Positions 41,079 to 50,323 of a stretch of DNA of 64,000 bases are shown here, piece by piece (position 1 is the stretch's first letter; each line of letters starts with the position of its first letter). Location of the stretch: positions 1 through 64,000 of the forward strand of contig JALDRG010000011.1 of NCBI GenBank assembly GCA_031315995.1, written 5' to 3'. Below the pieces are notes generated by a model. That model saw only the letters and a program-made list of their open reading frames with translations, was not told the origin of the DNA and made no database searches. The position numbers and the translations under genes were made by a program. This DNA is from Nitrospira sp. Its GTDB lineage: Bacteria; Nitrospirota; Nitrospiria; Nitrospirales; Nitrospiraceae.

Positions 41079-42220
41079 TTTCCGGAACGATGCCTGGGAG
41101 GGTGTTGGCTGTTGCGCTCTCGCTGTACGCCTGCAGTCAAACGCAGGAACCAGCCGCGTCGAAGACGCCCGCGTCCTCCGAATCTGCCGCGATCCATTCT
41201 GCGCCCCAGTCCACTGCTCAGATTGAAACGGCGGTGGTGGATTTCAAGCCGATCCAACCCGAGCTGGTGCTGGTCGGAAAGGTGGCGTATGGAGAAGATC
41301 GGTATTCCAAGATTTCCTCACCGCTGCAGGGCCGGGTGGTGGAGGTGCGTGCCAAGCTGGGTGACCGTGTGGAGGCGGGAGCCACGCTCCTGGTGATCGA
41401 CAGTTCCGATATTACCGCCGCCTATTCGGAGTTCGTGAAAGAAGCTTCGGAACTGGAATATTCGACGCGGGCGCAGGAACTTGCGAAGGAATTGTATGCC
41501 ACCAAGGCGTTAGCCTTGAAAGATCTCAAGCTGGCCGAGAACGACCTGATCAAGGCACGCGCCGAATTCCGGCGGGCCAAAGAACGGTTGTTGTCCTTGC
41601 GCATTCCCGCTCAGGAATTAGAGAAACCCCTCGCCCAGCAGCGGATCACCTCGCGGTTTGAGATGAAGAGTCCTTTAACCGGAACGGTGGTCGAGCGGGC
41701 CGTGACTCCGGGACAGTCCGTCGGCAGCGACGCCGGCCAGGTGTTGTTCACGGTCGCCGATCTGGATCGGTTGCAAGTGGTCGCTGATGTCTATGAGAGG
41801 GATCTGGCCTTGGTCAAAGTCAGCCAAGTGGGACGGATCAATGTGGAAGCCTATCCGGGAACCGACTTTGCCTCCGTCGTGGCCTCGATCGGAGATGTTG
41901 TCGATCCAAACACTCGCACCATTAAAGTTCGAGCCTGGGTCGACAATCGGGATCAGCGATTGAAACCGGAAATGTTCGCGCGGCTGAGGTTGGACATCGG
42001 CGACGCCACTCCGTTCTTGACGATTCCCAAGGAAGCGGTCGTCGAGATCGACGGCAAATATTTCGTCTATCTAGTGGAGACGCCCGATCACTACGAGAAG
42101 CGGGAAGTGGTGGTCTCCAACGTCTCCAGCGGGCAAGTCCGCATCCTGGAAGGACTCACGTCCGGTCAGCGCATCGTGATCAAGGGCGCGGTGCTCGTGA
42201 AGGGACAAGAAACGAAGTAA
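41075..42220 (+). CDS. RND efflux membrane-fusion (periplasmic adaptor) protein, CzcB-like
   Basis: 381 residues. Signal with Cys (LYACSQ; possible lipoprotein), then barrel/lipoyl/hairpin segments: SSPLQGRVVEVRAKLGDRVEAGATLLVI (lipoyl half), a coiled-coil hairpin at ~115-190, second lipoyl half SPLTGTVVERAVTPGQSVG, beta-barrel domain and C-terminal membrane-proximal domain. No His-rich metal-binding N-terminal extension is seen. Links the pump to the outer-membrane channel. Confidence 0.9.
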   Translation: MISGTMPGRVLAVALSLYACSQTQEPAASKTPASSESAAIHSAPQSTAQIETAVVDFKPIQPELVLVGKVAYGEDRYSKISSPLQGRVVEVRAKLGDRVEAGATLLVIDSSDITAAYSEFVKEASELEYSTRAQELAKELYATKALALKDLKLAENDLIKARAEFRRAKERLLSLRIPAQELEKPLAQQRITSRFEMKSPLTGTVVERAVTPGQSVGSDAGQVLFTVADLDRLQVVADVYERDLALVKVSQVGRINVEAYPGTDFASVVASIGDVVDPNTRTIKVRAWVDNRDQRLKPEMFARLRLDIGDATPFLTIPKEAVVEIDGKYFVYLVETPDHYEKREVVVSNVSSGQVRILEGLTSGQRIVIKGAVLVKGQETK

Positions 42221-42272
42221 TGATCCTGTCGATGATCATGGGCGTCCGCTGTCGGCAGAGGTGCCTCGCCTT

Positions 42273-45200
42273 ATGATCGTTCGAATCGTCGAACTCTCGC
42301 TCGTCCAGCGGTTTCTGATCTGCGCGCTCGGGTTCAGCCTTCTCTTCGGAGGGCTCTATGCCTTCCAGCAACTCGACATCGTGGCCTATCCGGATCCGTC
42401 GCCTCCGATGGTGGAGGTGATCACCCAGTTTCCCGGCTGGTCCGCGGAGGAGATCGAACGACAAATTACGATTCCCATCGAGGTAGCCTTGAACGGCATG
42501 CCTGGTCTCACCGATATCCGTTCCCTGTCGATTTTCGGGTTGAGCGACGTCAAGATCTATTTTGACTTCGGGACGCAATATTTCTTCGACCGCCAGGAAG
42601 TCATCAATCGCCTGGCCACCGTCAGCCTTCCCCAAAATGTGCAGCCGGCCTTGTCGCCCTGGTGGGCGATTGCGGAGATCTACCGCTATGAACTGGCCGG
42701 CGACGGGAAAACGAGCCTGACTGATCTCAAGACGATCCAGGATTGGCAAGTGCGGCGGGAGTTCCGGCGGGTCCCGGGCATCATCGATGTGACGGCGTTT
42801 GGCGGGACAACCCAGGAATATCACGTCGACATCGATCCCGGGAAGTTGATCAGTTATCAGGTCAGCCTCGCGCAGGTCATGGAGGCCTTGACCAACAGCA
42901 ACGCCAACGTCGGCGGCAACTACCTCACTGTGGGCGCGCAGAACTACAATATCCGCGGTCTCGGGTTGATCAACGGCCTGGCGGATATCGAGAATGTGAT
43001 GGTGGCCGAAAAGGAAGGGACTCCTATTTTCGTCAAGACGCTGGGGACGGTGTCGGTGGGGCATCGCGTGCGGCTGGGCAAGGTCGGAATCGACGACAAC
43101 GACGACGTGGTGGAGGGAGTGATTTTATTGCAGCGCGGGTACAAGGCGCTGTCCGTGCTGGAGGGGGTGCGGGAAAAGGTCGATGAACTGAATAAGTGGA
43201 AATTGCCGGAAGGGGTGAAGGTCAAGACCTTCTACGACCGGACGGCCCTGATCCACACCACGGTCGAAACGGTGACCGATATTCTGATCAGCGGCATGGT
43301 CCTCGTCTTTGTGATTTTGTTCGTCTTCCTCGGTCATTTTCGCGCGGCGCTCATCGTGGCGCTGACCATTCCGATGTCCCTGCTGTTTACGTTCACGATG
43401 ATGGTGATGATCGGCCAGTCGGCCAACCTCATTTCCCTCGGCTCCATCGATTTCGGCATCATCGTCGACGCAACGCTGGTGATGGTGGAAAGTATCTTTT
43501 TCCATCTCGGCCATGATCGCCGTTTGGGCCTGACGGTGCCGCAACACATCGTGCGCGCGGCTCGGCAGGTCGGGCAGCCGATTTTCTTCTCCACGGCGAT
43601 TATCGTGGTGGCCTTCATTCCGCTGTTCACGATGACGGGCGTGCCGGGTAAGATTTTCGCGCCTATGTCCATTACCTATGGGTTTGCCTTGTTCGGCGCG
43701 CTCCTGATGGCCTTTACGTTGGCGCCGGTGCTCTGTTCCTTGCTGCTCACTGGTGTGGTGACCGAAGAGGACACGCGATTCGTCCGCGCGATCCGCCGGA
43801 CGTACCTCGCCGTCCTGCAATGGGCCTTACACCACAACGTGAAAGTGATCGGGGCGTCGTTGCTGCTGTTGGTGGTTGCCTTCGGGGCCCTCCAATTCGT
43901 CGGCGGAGAATTTATGCCGGCCTTGGAGGAAGGCAATCTCTGGGTCCGCGCCACCATGCCGGTCGACATTTCCTACGACGAGGCCGCCCGCCTGACCGGA
44001 GAAATTCGGCAGATGTTCCGGCAGTCGCCCGAGGTGGTCACGATCGTCTCTCAGCTCGGAAGGCCCGACGATGGGACCGACCCCACCAGCTTTTTCAACG
44101 CCGAGTTTCTAGCCAACCTCAAACCTCAGAAGGATTGGCGGCCCGGGTTCACTAAGGATCATCTGGTGGAGGAGATCGAAGCGCGGTTGAAGGTGATCCC
44201 CGGGATCGTCTTCAACTTTTCCCAGGTGATTCAGGACAACGTGGAAGAAGCCATGTCGGGCGTGAAGGGCGAGAATTCGATCAAGTTGTTCGGCAACGAT
44301 CTCAAGACCATGGAGGCGAAGGCGGTCGAAGTTGAGTCGGTGATGAAGGGTATCCGGGGGGTGAAGGATTTGGGGATCTTCCGGTTGGTGGGGCAACCCA
44401 ATCTCTTGATTCAGGTAGATCGGGAGGCCAGCGCCCGTTACGGACTGCGCGTGTCGGACGTCAACGCCGTGGTGCAGGCCGCGGTCGGTGGTCAGGGGGT
44501 GACCCAGGTGTACGAAGGCGAGCGTCTGTTCGATCTGGTCGTCCGCTTTCTGCCCGAGTTTCGACGAGATGCCGAGACGATCGGTAATATTCTGGTGAAT
44601 ACGCCGAATGGCGCGCGAATTCCCTTGAAACAGGTGGCGACGATCAAGACCCAGACCGGCGCGTTCATTATTTATCGGGAAAACAACGAACGATATATTC
44701 CGATCAAATTCAGCGTCCGCGATCGCGACCTCGAAAGTACGGTGAAGGAAGCTCAGACCAGGATGGCCCAAGCGGTGTCGCTTCCGGAACGCTATCGACT
44801 CGAATGGGCGGGGCAGTATGATCAACTCACAGCGGAACAGAAACGGTTGACGATGATTGTGCCGGTGAGTTTGGTGATCATTTTGTTTCTCCTCTACACG
44901 ACGTTCAATTCGCTGACGAACGCCCTGCTGGTGCTGGTCACCGTCCCGTTCGCGTTGATCGGGGGCATTTTCTCGCTCGTCTTCACCGGGACCCATTTCA
45001 GCATCTCTGCGGCGGTGGGAGTGATTTCAACGCTGGGTGTAGCGATTCTCGGGGGAGTCCTGTTAATCTCACGTATTGAAGATTACCGGCGGCATGGGCT
45101 TGATTTGCGCGAAGCCGTCCTGAAGGGCGCGGATGTGCAGATGCGCCCCATCCTCATGGCCACGCTGGCCGCGGCGATCGGATTGCTTCCGGCGGCCTTG

Positions 45201-45383
45201 GCCACGGGGATTGGATCCCAGGCGCAACAACCGCTCGCCCGAGTGGTGGTGGGCGGTATGCTAACAGCGGCGGTACTGATCCTTGTCGTGCTGCCGGTGC
45301 TGTACGAAGTCGTGCATCGCCGCACGGCGCGTGCGCAGCGGGCCGAAACGGACGAGGAACCGACGCCGCACATTAATGGCTAG
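42273..45383 (+). CDS. RND pump, heavy-metal efflux (CzcA/CusA) type
   Basis: 1036 residues from the ATG at 42273 (a GTG at 42261 is an alternative). Twelve membrane helices with two large periplasmic loops after helices 1 and 7. The helix-4 motif DFGIIVDATLVMVE keeps the Asp/Asp/Glu set typical of the heavy-metal efflux branch, which separates it from drug pumps of the AcrB branch. The metal is not predictable: the Met pairs of CusA are not obvious, so divalent cations (Zn, Co, Ni, Cd) are more likely than Cu/Ag. It is the third gene of a CzcCBA-order operon. Confidence 0.92.
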   Translation: MIVRIVELSLVQRFLICALGFSLLFGGLYAFQQLDIVAYPDPSPPMVEVITQFPGWSAEEIERQITIPIEVALNGMPGLTDIRSLSIFGLSDVKIYFDFGTQYFFDRQEVINRLATVSLPQNVQPALSPWWAIAEIYRYELAGDGKTSLTDLKTIQDWQVRREFRRVPGIIDVTAFGGTTQEYHVDIDPGKLISYQVSLAQVMEALTNSNANVGGNYLTVGAQNYNIRGLGLINGLADIENVMVAEKEGTPIFVKTLGTVSVGHRVRLGKVGIDDNDDVVEGVILLQRGYKALSVLEGVREKVDELNKWKLPEGVKVKTFYDRTALIHTTVETVTDILISGMVLVFVILFVFLGHFRAALIVALTIPMSLLFTFTMMVMIGQSANLISLGSIDFGIIVDATLVMVESIFFHLGHDRRLGLTVPQHIVRAARQVGQPIFFSTAIIVVAFIPLFTMTGVPGKIFAPMSITYGFALFGALLMAFTLAPVLCSLLLTGVVTEEDTRFVRAIRRTYLAVLQWALHHNVKVIGASLLLLVVAFGALQFVGGEFMPALEEGNLWVRATMPVDISYDEAARLTGEIRQMFRQSPEVVTIVSQLGRPDDGTDPTSFFNAEFLANLKPQKDWRPGFTKDHLVEEIEARLKVIPGIVFNFSQVIQDNVEEAMSGVKGENSIKLFGNDLKTMEAKAVEVESVMKGIRGVKDLGIFRLVGQPNLLIQVDREASARYGLRVSDVNAVVQAAVGGQGVTQVYEGERLFDLVVRFLPEFRRDAETIGNILVNTPNGARIPLKQVATIKTQTGAFIIYRENNERYIPIKFSVRDRDLESTVKEAQTRMAQAVSLPERYRLEWAGQYDQLTAEQKRLTMIVPVSLVIILFLLYTTFNSLTNALLVLVTVPFALIGGIFSLVFTGTHFSISAAVGVISTLGVAILGGVLLISRIEDYRRHGLDLREAVLKGADVQMRPILMATLAAAIGLLPAALATGIGSQAQQPLARVVVGGMLTAAVLILVVLPVLYEVVHRRTARAQRAETDEEPTPHING

Positions 45384-45404
45384 GCTGGGAAGAGGGATGT
45401 CATC

Positions 45405-46208
45405 ATGATGGGAGTGAGGCAGCACATGGGATGTCGATTGTTGATCTGGGGTTTGGTATTCCTCGGCTCGATGGGAGTCACGCTGGATTCTGTGTGGTCG
45501 GCTGCGGTGGCCTGGCCGGTACAGATGCCCTATGAGGCGCCGCCAAAGTCCGAGCCGGTGCCGGATGTGTCGGTGGCGCCGAATACCAAGGCCTTGACTC
45601 CGGAAGAACTGCAGCGGGCCGAGGCGCTGTTACCGTTGTTAGAGGGGAAGCAGGAATTTTGGGCGATGGGCGAATTCGTGCATCTGGGTGAGCCGGTCCT
45701 GTCGGTGTTGACCAAGGCCTTGACGATGCCCGGTCCGCGCGTTCGGTACAATGCCATTGAGACCCTGTCGATGCTCAAAGCTCCCGGGGCTGCGCCGGCG
45801 TTGCTGGAAACGGCAAAACTGGACACTGAACTCCCTCGCATTCGCGAGCATGCGCTTCGGGTCGCTGTGCGCCTTGATCCGCAGCAAGCCCCGCCGGCCA
45901 TCGAGGTGATGGCGAAGGATCCCAATGCGTCGATCCGCAAGGCAGCGGCGTTTGAATCGCGGTACGTTCGCCGGAAAGAGGTGATTCAGCCGCTTCTCGA
46001 TTTGCTGGCGGATGACGAACGCTTCGTCGCCTTGTCCGCCATCCAGTCGCTGTGGATGTTGACGCGGCATGAGAGCGAGTTTCACGATTGGGATGCGTCC
46101 AGCAAACAGGACCGCCAGGCCTGGGCACAGGAATGGATTGAGTGGTGGAATCAGTCGAGAGAGACATTTGAACTGCCTGAGCCCAAGAATCGCAAGCGGG
46201 CCGGATAA
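45405..46208 (+). CDS. Exported HEAT-repeat protein
   Basis: 267 residues: signal peptide (LLIWGLVFLGSMGVTLDSVWSA), a Pro-rich segment, then at least four HEAT-like helical pairs (VLSVLTKALTMPGPRVRYNAIETL; APALLETAKL...; APPAIEVMAKDPNASIRKAAAFES; VIQPLLDLLADDERFVALSAIQSLW). It is 21 bp after the RND pump gene and probably in the same transcript. HEAT scaffolds bind partner proteins; a specific role in efflux is only suggested by position. Confidence 0.8.
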   Translation: MMGVRQHMGCRLLIWGLVFLGSMGVTLDSVWSAAVAWPVQMPYEAPPKSEPVPDVSVAPNTKALTPEELQRAEALLPLLEGKQEFWAMGEFVHLGEPVLSVLTKALTMPGPRVRYNAIETLSMLKAPGAAPALLETAKLDTELPRIREHALRVAVRLDPQQAPPAIEVMAKDPNASIRKAAAFESRYVRRKEVIQPLLDLLADDERFVALSAIQSLWMLTRHESEFHDWDASSKQDRQAWAQEWIEWWNQSRETFELPEPKNRKRAG

Positions 46209-46323
46209 CCACCGGACGCGCCGGTTGCGGTGTATCGAAACGCCGTGATAGGTATTTGTGGAATCGGTATGCAGCCTGAATGGGTTGTTCATTGGATATT
46301 GATATAGATACAAAGGGTGCAGG

Positions 46324-46854
46324 ATGGCGATATTGGCAATCAGTAAACTCGGCAATCCGATTCTTCGGCAGAAGGCCCTGCCTCTGACCCCGGCTGATAT
46401 TAGGAAGGCGGCGTTTCAGCAACTCATCGACGACATGTTTGAAACCATGTATGACGAACCGGGGATCGGCTTGGCCGCTCCGCAGGTGGGACGGTCGCAG
46501 CAACTCGTCGTGATGGATTGTCCCGGTGAGGGCGGTTTTCCCAAGACGGTGCTCATCAATCCGACCATCCAGTTTTATGGACCGGAGCAGGTTGAAGGGT
46601 GGGAAGGCTGTCTGAGCGTCGACGGGTTGCGGGGTAAGGTGACGCGACCCTCGACGGTACGGGTCACCGGGCTGGACCGGGATGCGAAACCGTTCGATTT
46701 CGAAGCCAGCGGGTTGTACGCCGTGTGTATTCAGCACGAGCTGGACCACCTCATCGGCAAGTTGTTCCTCGACCGTATGACCGACTTCTCCACGCTCACC
46801 CAGATGGATGAATTTCAGAAGTATTGGCAGAAGGAACCGGCCAGTGTCATCTGA
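46324..46854 (+). CDS. def: Peptide deformylase
   Basis: 176 residues with all three catalytic motifs: GIGLAAPQVG, EGCLSV (metal Cys) and QHELDHL (two metal His and catalytic Glu). Removes the formyl group from N-terminal Met of new proteins in the cytoplasm. Preceded by AAAGGGTGCAGG. It ends 24 bp before the ABC exporter gene. Very well supported. Confidence 0.97.
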   Translation: MAILAISKLGNPILRQKALPLTPADIRKAAFQQLIDDMFETMYDEPGIGLAAPQVGRSQQLVVMDCPGEGGFPKTVLINPTIQFYGPEQVEGWEGCLSVDGLRGKVTRPSTVRVTGLDRDAKPFDFEASGLYAVCIQHELDHLIGKLFLDRMTDFSTLTQMDEFQKYWQKEPASVI

Positions 46855-46878
46855 TCCGTCCCGGATCGTCGAGTCGTT

Positions 46879-48603
46879 GTGAACTCACTGCTACGCGTCC
46901 TCTCGTACCTCAAGCCGTTCCGGATGCTTGCGGTGGTAACGTTCGTGTGCGCCGGTCTCGCCACGGCGCTGGAACTGGTTCCGCCCTATCTCGTCAAGAT
47001 CGTCATCGACGATGTCATCCAGTCCAAGCGTCCCGAGTTGTTGCCCTGGGTCTTGGGAGCGCTCTTGGCCTCCTACGTGCTCAGGAACCTGATGAGTTCG
47101 ATGCGGGTGCGGTTCAACAATCTGCTTGAACAGAAGGCCGTGCACGCCCTGCGCATGCAGGTATTCGGAGCGCTGCAACGCCTGTCGTTGAGTTATTTCG
47201 AGAACCGCTCGACCGGCGAAATCATGACCCGGGTGACCAGCGACACCGAACATGTCGAGCGAATCTTTGTCGATGGGCTCGAAGGGCTGCTGACAGCCTC
47301 CCTCACCCTGGTCGGCATTACGATCATGATGTTTTTTCTGAACTGGAAGCTGGCCCTGCTGTCGCTCCTGCCCATTCCGATCCTGATCGTCTGTGCGGCC
47401 TGGTTTACGCGACGGGTGCACGGATACTATGCCGAACTCCGGAAGAGCGTGGCCGACCTCAATGCCTACTTGCAGGATGCCTTGTCTGGCATCAAGGAAA
47501 CCATCGGTTTCAATCAGCACGAGCATGAACGAACACGGTTTGAAACCTTGAGCCGGACCTATAGTCAGAATAGCCTGCGAGCCATGTTTTTGTGGTCTTG
47601 GTACTGGCCGGGCATGGTGTTCGTGGGCAGTACCGGTACCGTGCTGATCTTGTGGTACGGCGCGGGAGAAGTACTGGACGGTCAATTGACGGTCGGCCAG
47701 CTCGTCATGTTCCTTTCCTATCTGGGATTGTTCTATACCCCGATCAACGAGATCCATTCGTTGAACCATATGTTGCAGCATGCGTTGGCGGCCAGTGAGC
47801 GCGTGTTTGAAATTCTCGATAGCAAGACCGACGTCGAAGACCGCCCCGGAGCAAAGCGGCCCGTGGAACGGCTGCGAGGCGCCGTGGAATATCGGCACGT
47901 GGGGTTCGGATACCGGCAAGACGGCACGGTCTTATCCGATGTGAATCTCACGGTCAGGCCGGGCGAACGGATCGCCCTGGTGGGGCCGAGCGGGGCGGGA
48001 AAAACGTCCCTGCTGAAATTGCTGATGCGGTTTTACGACGTGCGCAGCGGCGCGGTACTGGTGGACGGTCATGATGTGCGGGATCTGCCGCTGGCATTTT
48101 TGAGAGGGCAGATCGGACTCGTGCAGCAAGAGCCCTTTCTTTTCAACGGGACGGTCCGTCAAAATATCGTATATAGCGATCTGTCTGCCGGCCATGAGCG
48201 AGTTGAGGCGGCTGCCCGAGCGGCCCGCGCCCACGACTTTATCAGTCTCTTGCCGGATGGGTATGATAGTTGGATCGGCGAGCGGGGAGTCAAACTCTCG
48301 GTAGGCCAGAAACAGCGGGTGTCGATTGCCCGGGTGCTCTTGAAGGATCCGCCGATCGTGATCTTCGATGAGGCCACTTCCAATATCGATACTGAAACCG
48401 AGGTGAAGATTCGCGAAGCCCTGAACGATCTGACCAAGGGGCGAACGACCTTCATCATTGCGCACCGCCTGGCCACGCTCCATGACGTGGACCGTATCAT
48501 CGTGGTGGAACGCGGGACGATCGTCGAGGAAGGCGACCATACGGCTCTGATGAGCAGAGGCGGGGTCTATGCCGGGCTCTATGAGGCCCAGTTCAAGATC
48601 TAG
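46879..48603 (+). CDS. ABC exporter, fused membrane and ATPase domains (MsbA-like)
   Basis: 574 residues from a GTG at 46879. Six N-terminal membrane helices followed by an ATPase domain: Walker A GPSGAGKTSLL, Q-loop LVQQEPFLFNGT, signature LSVGQKQRVSIARVLL, Walker B IVIFDEATSNIDTET and switch His in IIAHRLATL. Such half-size exporters act as dimers; substrates include lipids, peptides and drugs. No accessory gene is adjacent, so the substrate is unassigned. Confidence 0.93.
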   Translation: MNSLLRVLSYLKPFRMLAVVTFVCAGLATALELVPPYLVKIVIDDVIQSKRPELLPWVLGALLASYVLRNLMSSMRVRFNNLLEQKAVHALRMQVFGALQRLSLSYFENRSTGEIMTRVTSDTEHVERIFVDGLEGLLTASLTLVGITIMMFFLNWKLALLSLLPIPILIVCAAWFTRRVHGYYAELRKSVADLNAYLQDALSGIKETIGFNQHEHERTRFETLSRTYSQNSLRAMFLWSWYWPGMVFVGSTGTVLILWYGAGEVLDGQLTVGQLVMFLSYLGLFYTPINEIHSLNHMLQHALAASERVFEILDSKTDVEDRPGAKRPVERLRGAVEYRHVGFGYRQDGTVLSDVNLTVRPGERIALVGPSGAGKTSLLKLLMRFYDVRSGAVLVDGHDVRDLPLAFLRGQIGLVQQEPFLFNGTVRQNIVYSDLSAGHERVEAAARAARAHDFISLLPDGYDSWIGERGVKLSVGQKQRVSIARVLLKDPPIVIFDEATSNIDTETEVKIREALNDLTKGRTTFIIAHRLATLHDVDRIIVVERGTIVEEGDHTALMSRGGVYAGLYEAQFKI

Positions 48604-48686
48604 CAGGATGCAAGATGTCGTACAGGTGCTGACGGGAGAGACAAACGACATTTCATGATTCTATTCGAAGGAGCGATGCGAATAAC

Positions 48687-48881
48687 ATGGTGTTGATATA
48701 CGAGAGTGATCCGCTCGACAATGAGGACGCCCGAGGGCGTTTTTATCATGTCTGTCGTGGCCGAATTGATCGGACTGAAATCCAGTTGCCTGAGGGGCAG
48801 TCGATTTATGAGTGTACAGTCTGTGGAGTTGATCTGGAACCGGAAGATTTTTGGATCGCGAGGCAAAAGGGATCGGTGTAG
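48687..48881 (+). CDS. Small protein with a CxxC motif
   Basis: 64 residues. AAGGAGCG precedes the ATG by about 11 nt. A central ECTVCGVDLEP carries a single Cys pair; a free Cys (HVCRG) nearby could complete a metal site with the two His. No transmembrane segment. It is followed 46 bp later by another small Cys-pair gene, suggesting a bicistronic unit. Confidence 0.6.
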   Translation: MVLIYESDPLDNEDARGRFYHVCRGRIDRTEIQLPEGQSIYECTVCGVDLEPEDFWIARQKGSV

Positions 48882-48926
48882 CGTAGACGGCGCGCACCGG
48901 AGCATAGATAGAAAAGGGAGTCTGTT

Positions 48927-49136
48927 ATGGCAGGAAGTACAGGCCGGAAAACCGTGTCCGTGTCACGCGGATTAATGATGTTGTGCGACGTGTGCTACGA
49001 GCAGGTCTTTGCTGAAAATCTGGTCGATCAGCGCAACTTCGTGTCCGACCACGAATCGTTGTTCGACAGCATCTGTATCGGATGTACGGATATCAACCGT
49101 CCGCTCGTAGACGATATGTTGGGGAGTTCGGAATAA
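48927..49136 (+). CDS. Small zinc-type protein with two CxxC pairs
   Basis: 69 residues from an ATG after AAAAGGGAG. Two Cys pairs, LCDVC near residue 20 and CIGC near residue 52, about 30 residues apart, are consistent with a treble-clef or ribbon zinc site. The rest is acidic and soluble. Unknown family; probably co-transcribed with the 64-residue gene before it. Confidence 0.65.
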   Translation: MAGSTGRKTVSVSRGLMMLCDVCYEQVFAENLVDQRNFVSDHESLFDSICIGCTDINRPLVDDMLGSSE

Positions 49137-49381
49137 CCGCAGTGCGTGCTTCGGGAAATGTGCCGCGCTAGATATGGCGCGCAGTCGCTGATCAGTAGAC
49201 ACTCTGCAGGCCGGCAGGGCAAGTCAGCCTCATGTCTCCAGAGTTTCTTGAACTCAAGCCTCTCATCGCGTTGTCGAGAAAGCTATCGACATCCTTCCAC
49301 ATGCACCAACGAGAATCGATTACTGGTCGATGGCTGTCGGGTAGCTCGCAATGACGGACGTCCCTCCAGCCTCGTCTCCCG

Positions 49382-49711
49382 TTATTTGCAGACTTTTCCG
49401 TCGAAGTGCAGACAGGTTGATTCGCCGGACTTGACCTTCCAGGTTTTCAGCAGCGGCGGCTGGCCGTCACGCGTTTCCACCACAATGTCCACGAGCCCGG
49501 ATTGCGGCAGTTTCTCCATGTGAGGACGGGCGGCTTCTGGAATGTCCACCCAAAACACCGCGCCCAGGGTCGAGATCAAAATGCGGCTGTTTTCGACGTC
49601 CACATGGATGATCGGACTATAGTAGCTTTTTTCAGCGGCGGAAGTGTTTCCAGGGTTCGTCACCCCGGTGAGGCAGAGGATGAGGGCGATCAACACCAAT
49701 ATAAATCGCAT
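49382..49711 (-). CDS. Small secreted protein
   Basis: 109 residues from the ATG at 49711 (SD GGGAG). A clean signal peptide (FILVLIALILCLTGVTNPGNTSAAEK) is followed by a short beta-rich domain (SYYSPIIHVDVENSRILISTLGAVFWVDIP) and a C-terminus with two Cys (STCLHFDGKVCK) that could form a disulfide. No family recognised. It lies 98 bp from the JAMM peptidase gene on the same strand and is probably transcribed separately. Confidence 0.7.
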   Translation of the reverse strand: MRFILVLIALILCLTGVTNPGNTSAAEKSYYSPIIHVDVENSRILISTLGAVFWVDIPEAARPHMEKLPQSGLVDIVVETRDGQPPLLKTWKVKSGESTCLHFDGKVCK

Positions 49712-49809
49712 CGAATGCTCCCTTCGATGAGAGGTCAAAGCCGGATTATGGCATCGTTACCGATCGATTGGTAGAGGCGGGCAGCGGATTTATCGGCGCG
49801 AGGAAGGCG

Positions 49810-50322
49810 TTAGACGATATGCACGTCGGCGGGACGAACCGCACCGCCGGTAATCCAATAGGTACGGATATCGGCAGCGGGGGAGTGCATGAGCGACACA
49901 ATGAGGTAGGCCGGGATCGGGAGATTGATGCGTTGCCAGATTTCCTCATAATCGGTGGCGATCTTGATGTCCGTGTGCGATGGCCTGGCGGGGTCTTTGG
50001 GATGGGAATGGTAGACCACCTGCAGGTCGAGCCCGTTCTTGCGGATCTCTTTCTTGGCGGCGGAAAAGTCCTGCATGTCCATGACGAAGGCAATTTCTGC
50101 GCGTTCCTCCGGCGAAAGCCGTTCGAGATGGGCGACCTTGTCGTCGTCGAAGGTCGAGAGTTTTTCCGCGCCTTCGACGGCCACGATGTTGGTGATGCGG
50201 TAGAGGTGCGTAACGGTCTTGTTGGTGCCGGCGAGCAGCCCGCAGCATTCGAATGGGGCCAACTCGCGTGCGTGGGCGACGATCTGATCCAGGACGTGTT
50301 GTGGAATCGACAGATCGGGCAT
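49810..50322 (-). CDS. JAMM/Mov34 metallopeptidase (Mec/HcyD-like)
   Basis: 170 residues. The zinc protease motif is complete: Glu25 in PFECCGLLAG and HSHPKDPARPSHTD near residues 106-119 (two His and Asp with a Ser). Bacterial members cut at the C-terminus of ubiquitin-like sulfur carriers: Mycobacterium Mec+ releases cysteine from CysO, and Wolinella HcyD and the Pseudomonas QbsD remove extra residues after GG. It is the last gene of the sulfur-carrier cluster and is separated by one base from the E1-like gene. Confidence 0.9.
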   Translation of the reverse strand: MPDLSIPQHVLDQIVAHARELAPFECCGLLAGTNKTVTHLYRITNIVAVEGAEKLSTFDDDKVAHLERLSPEERAEIAFVMDMQDFSAAKKEIRKNGLDLQVVYHSHPKDPARPSHTDIKIATDYEEIWQRINLPIPAYLIVSLMHSPAADIRTYWITGGAVRPADVHIV

Positions 50323-50323
50323 A

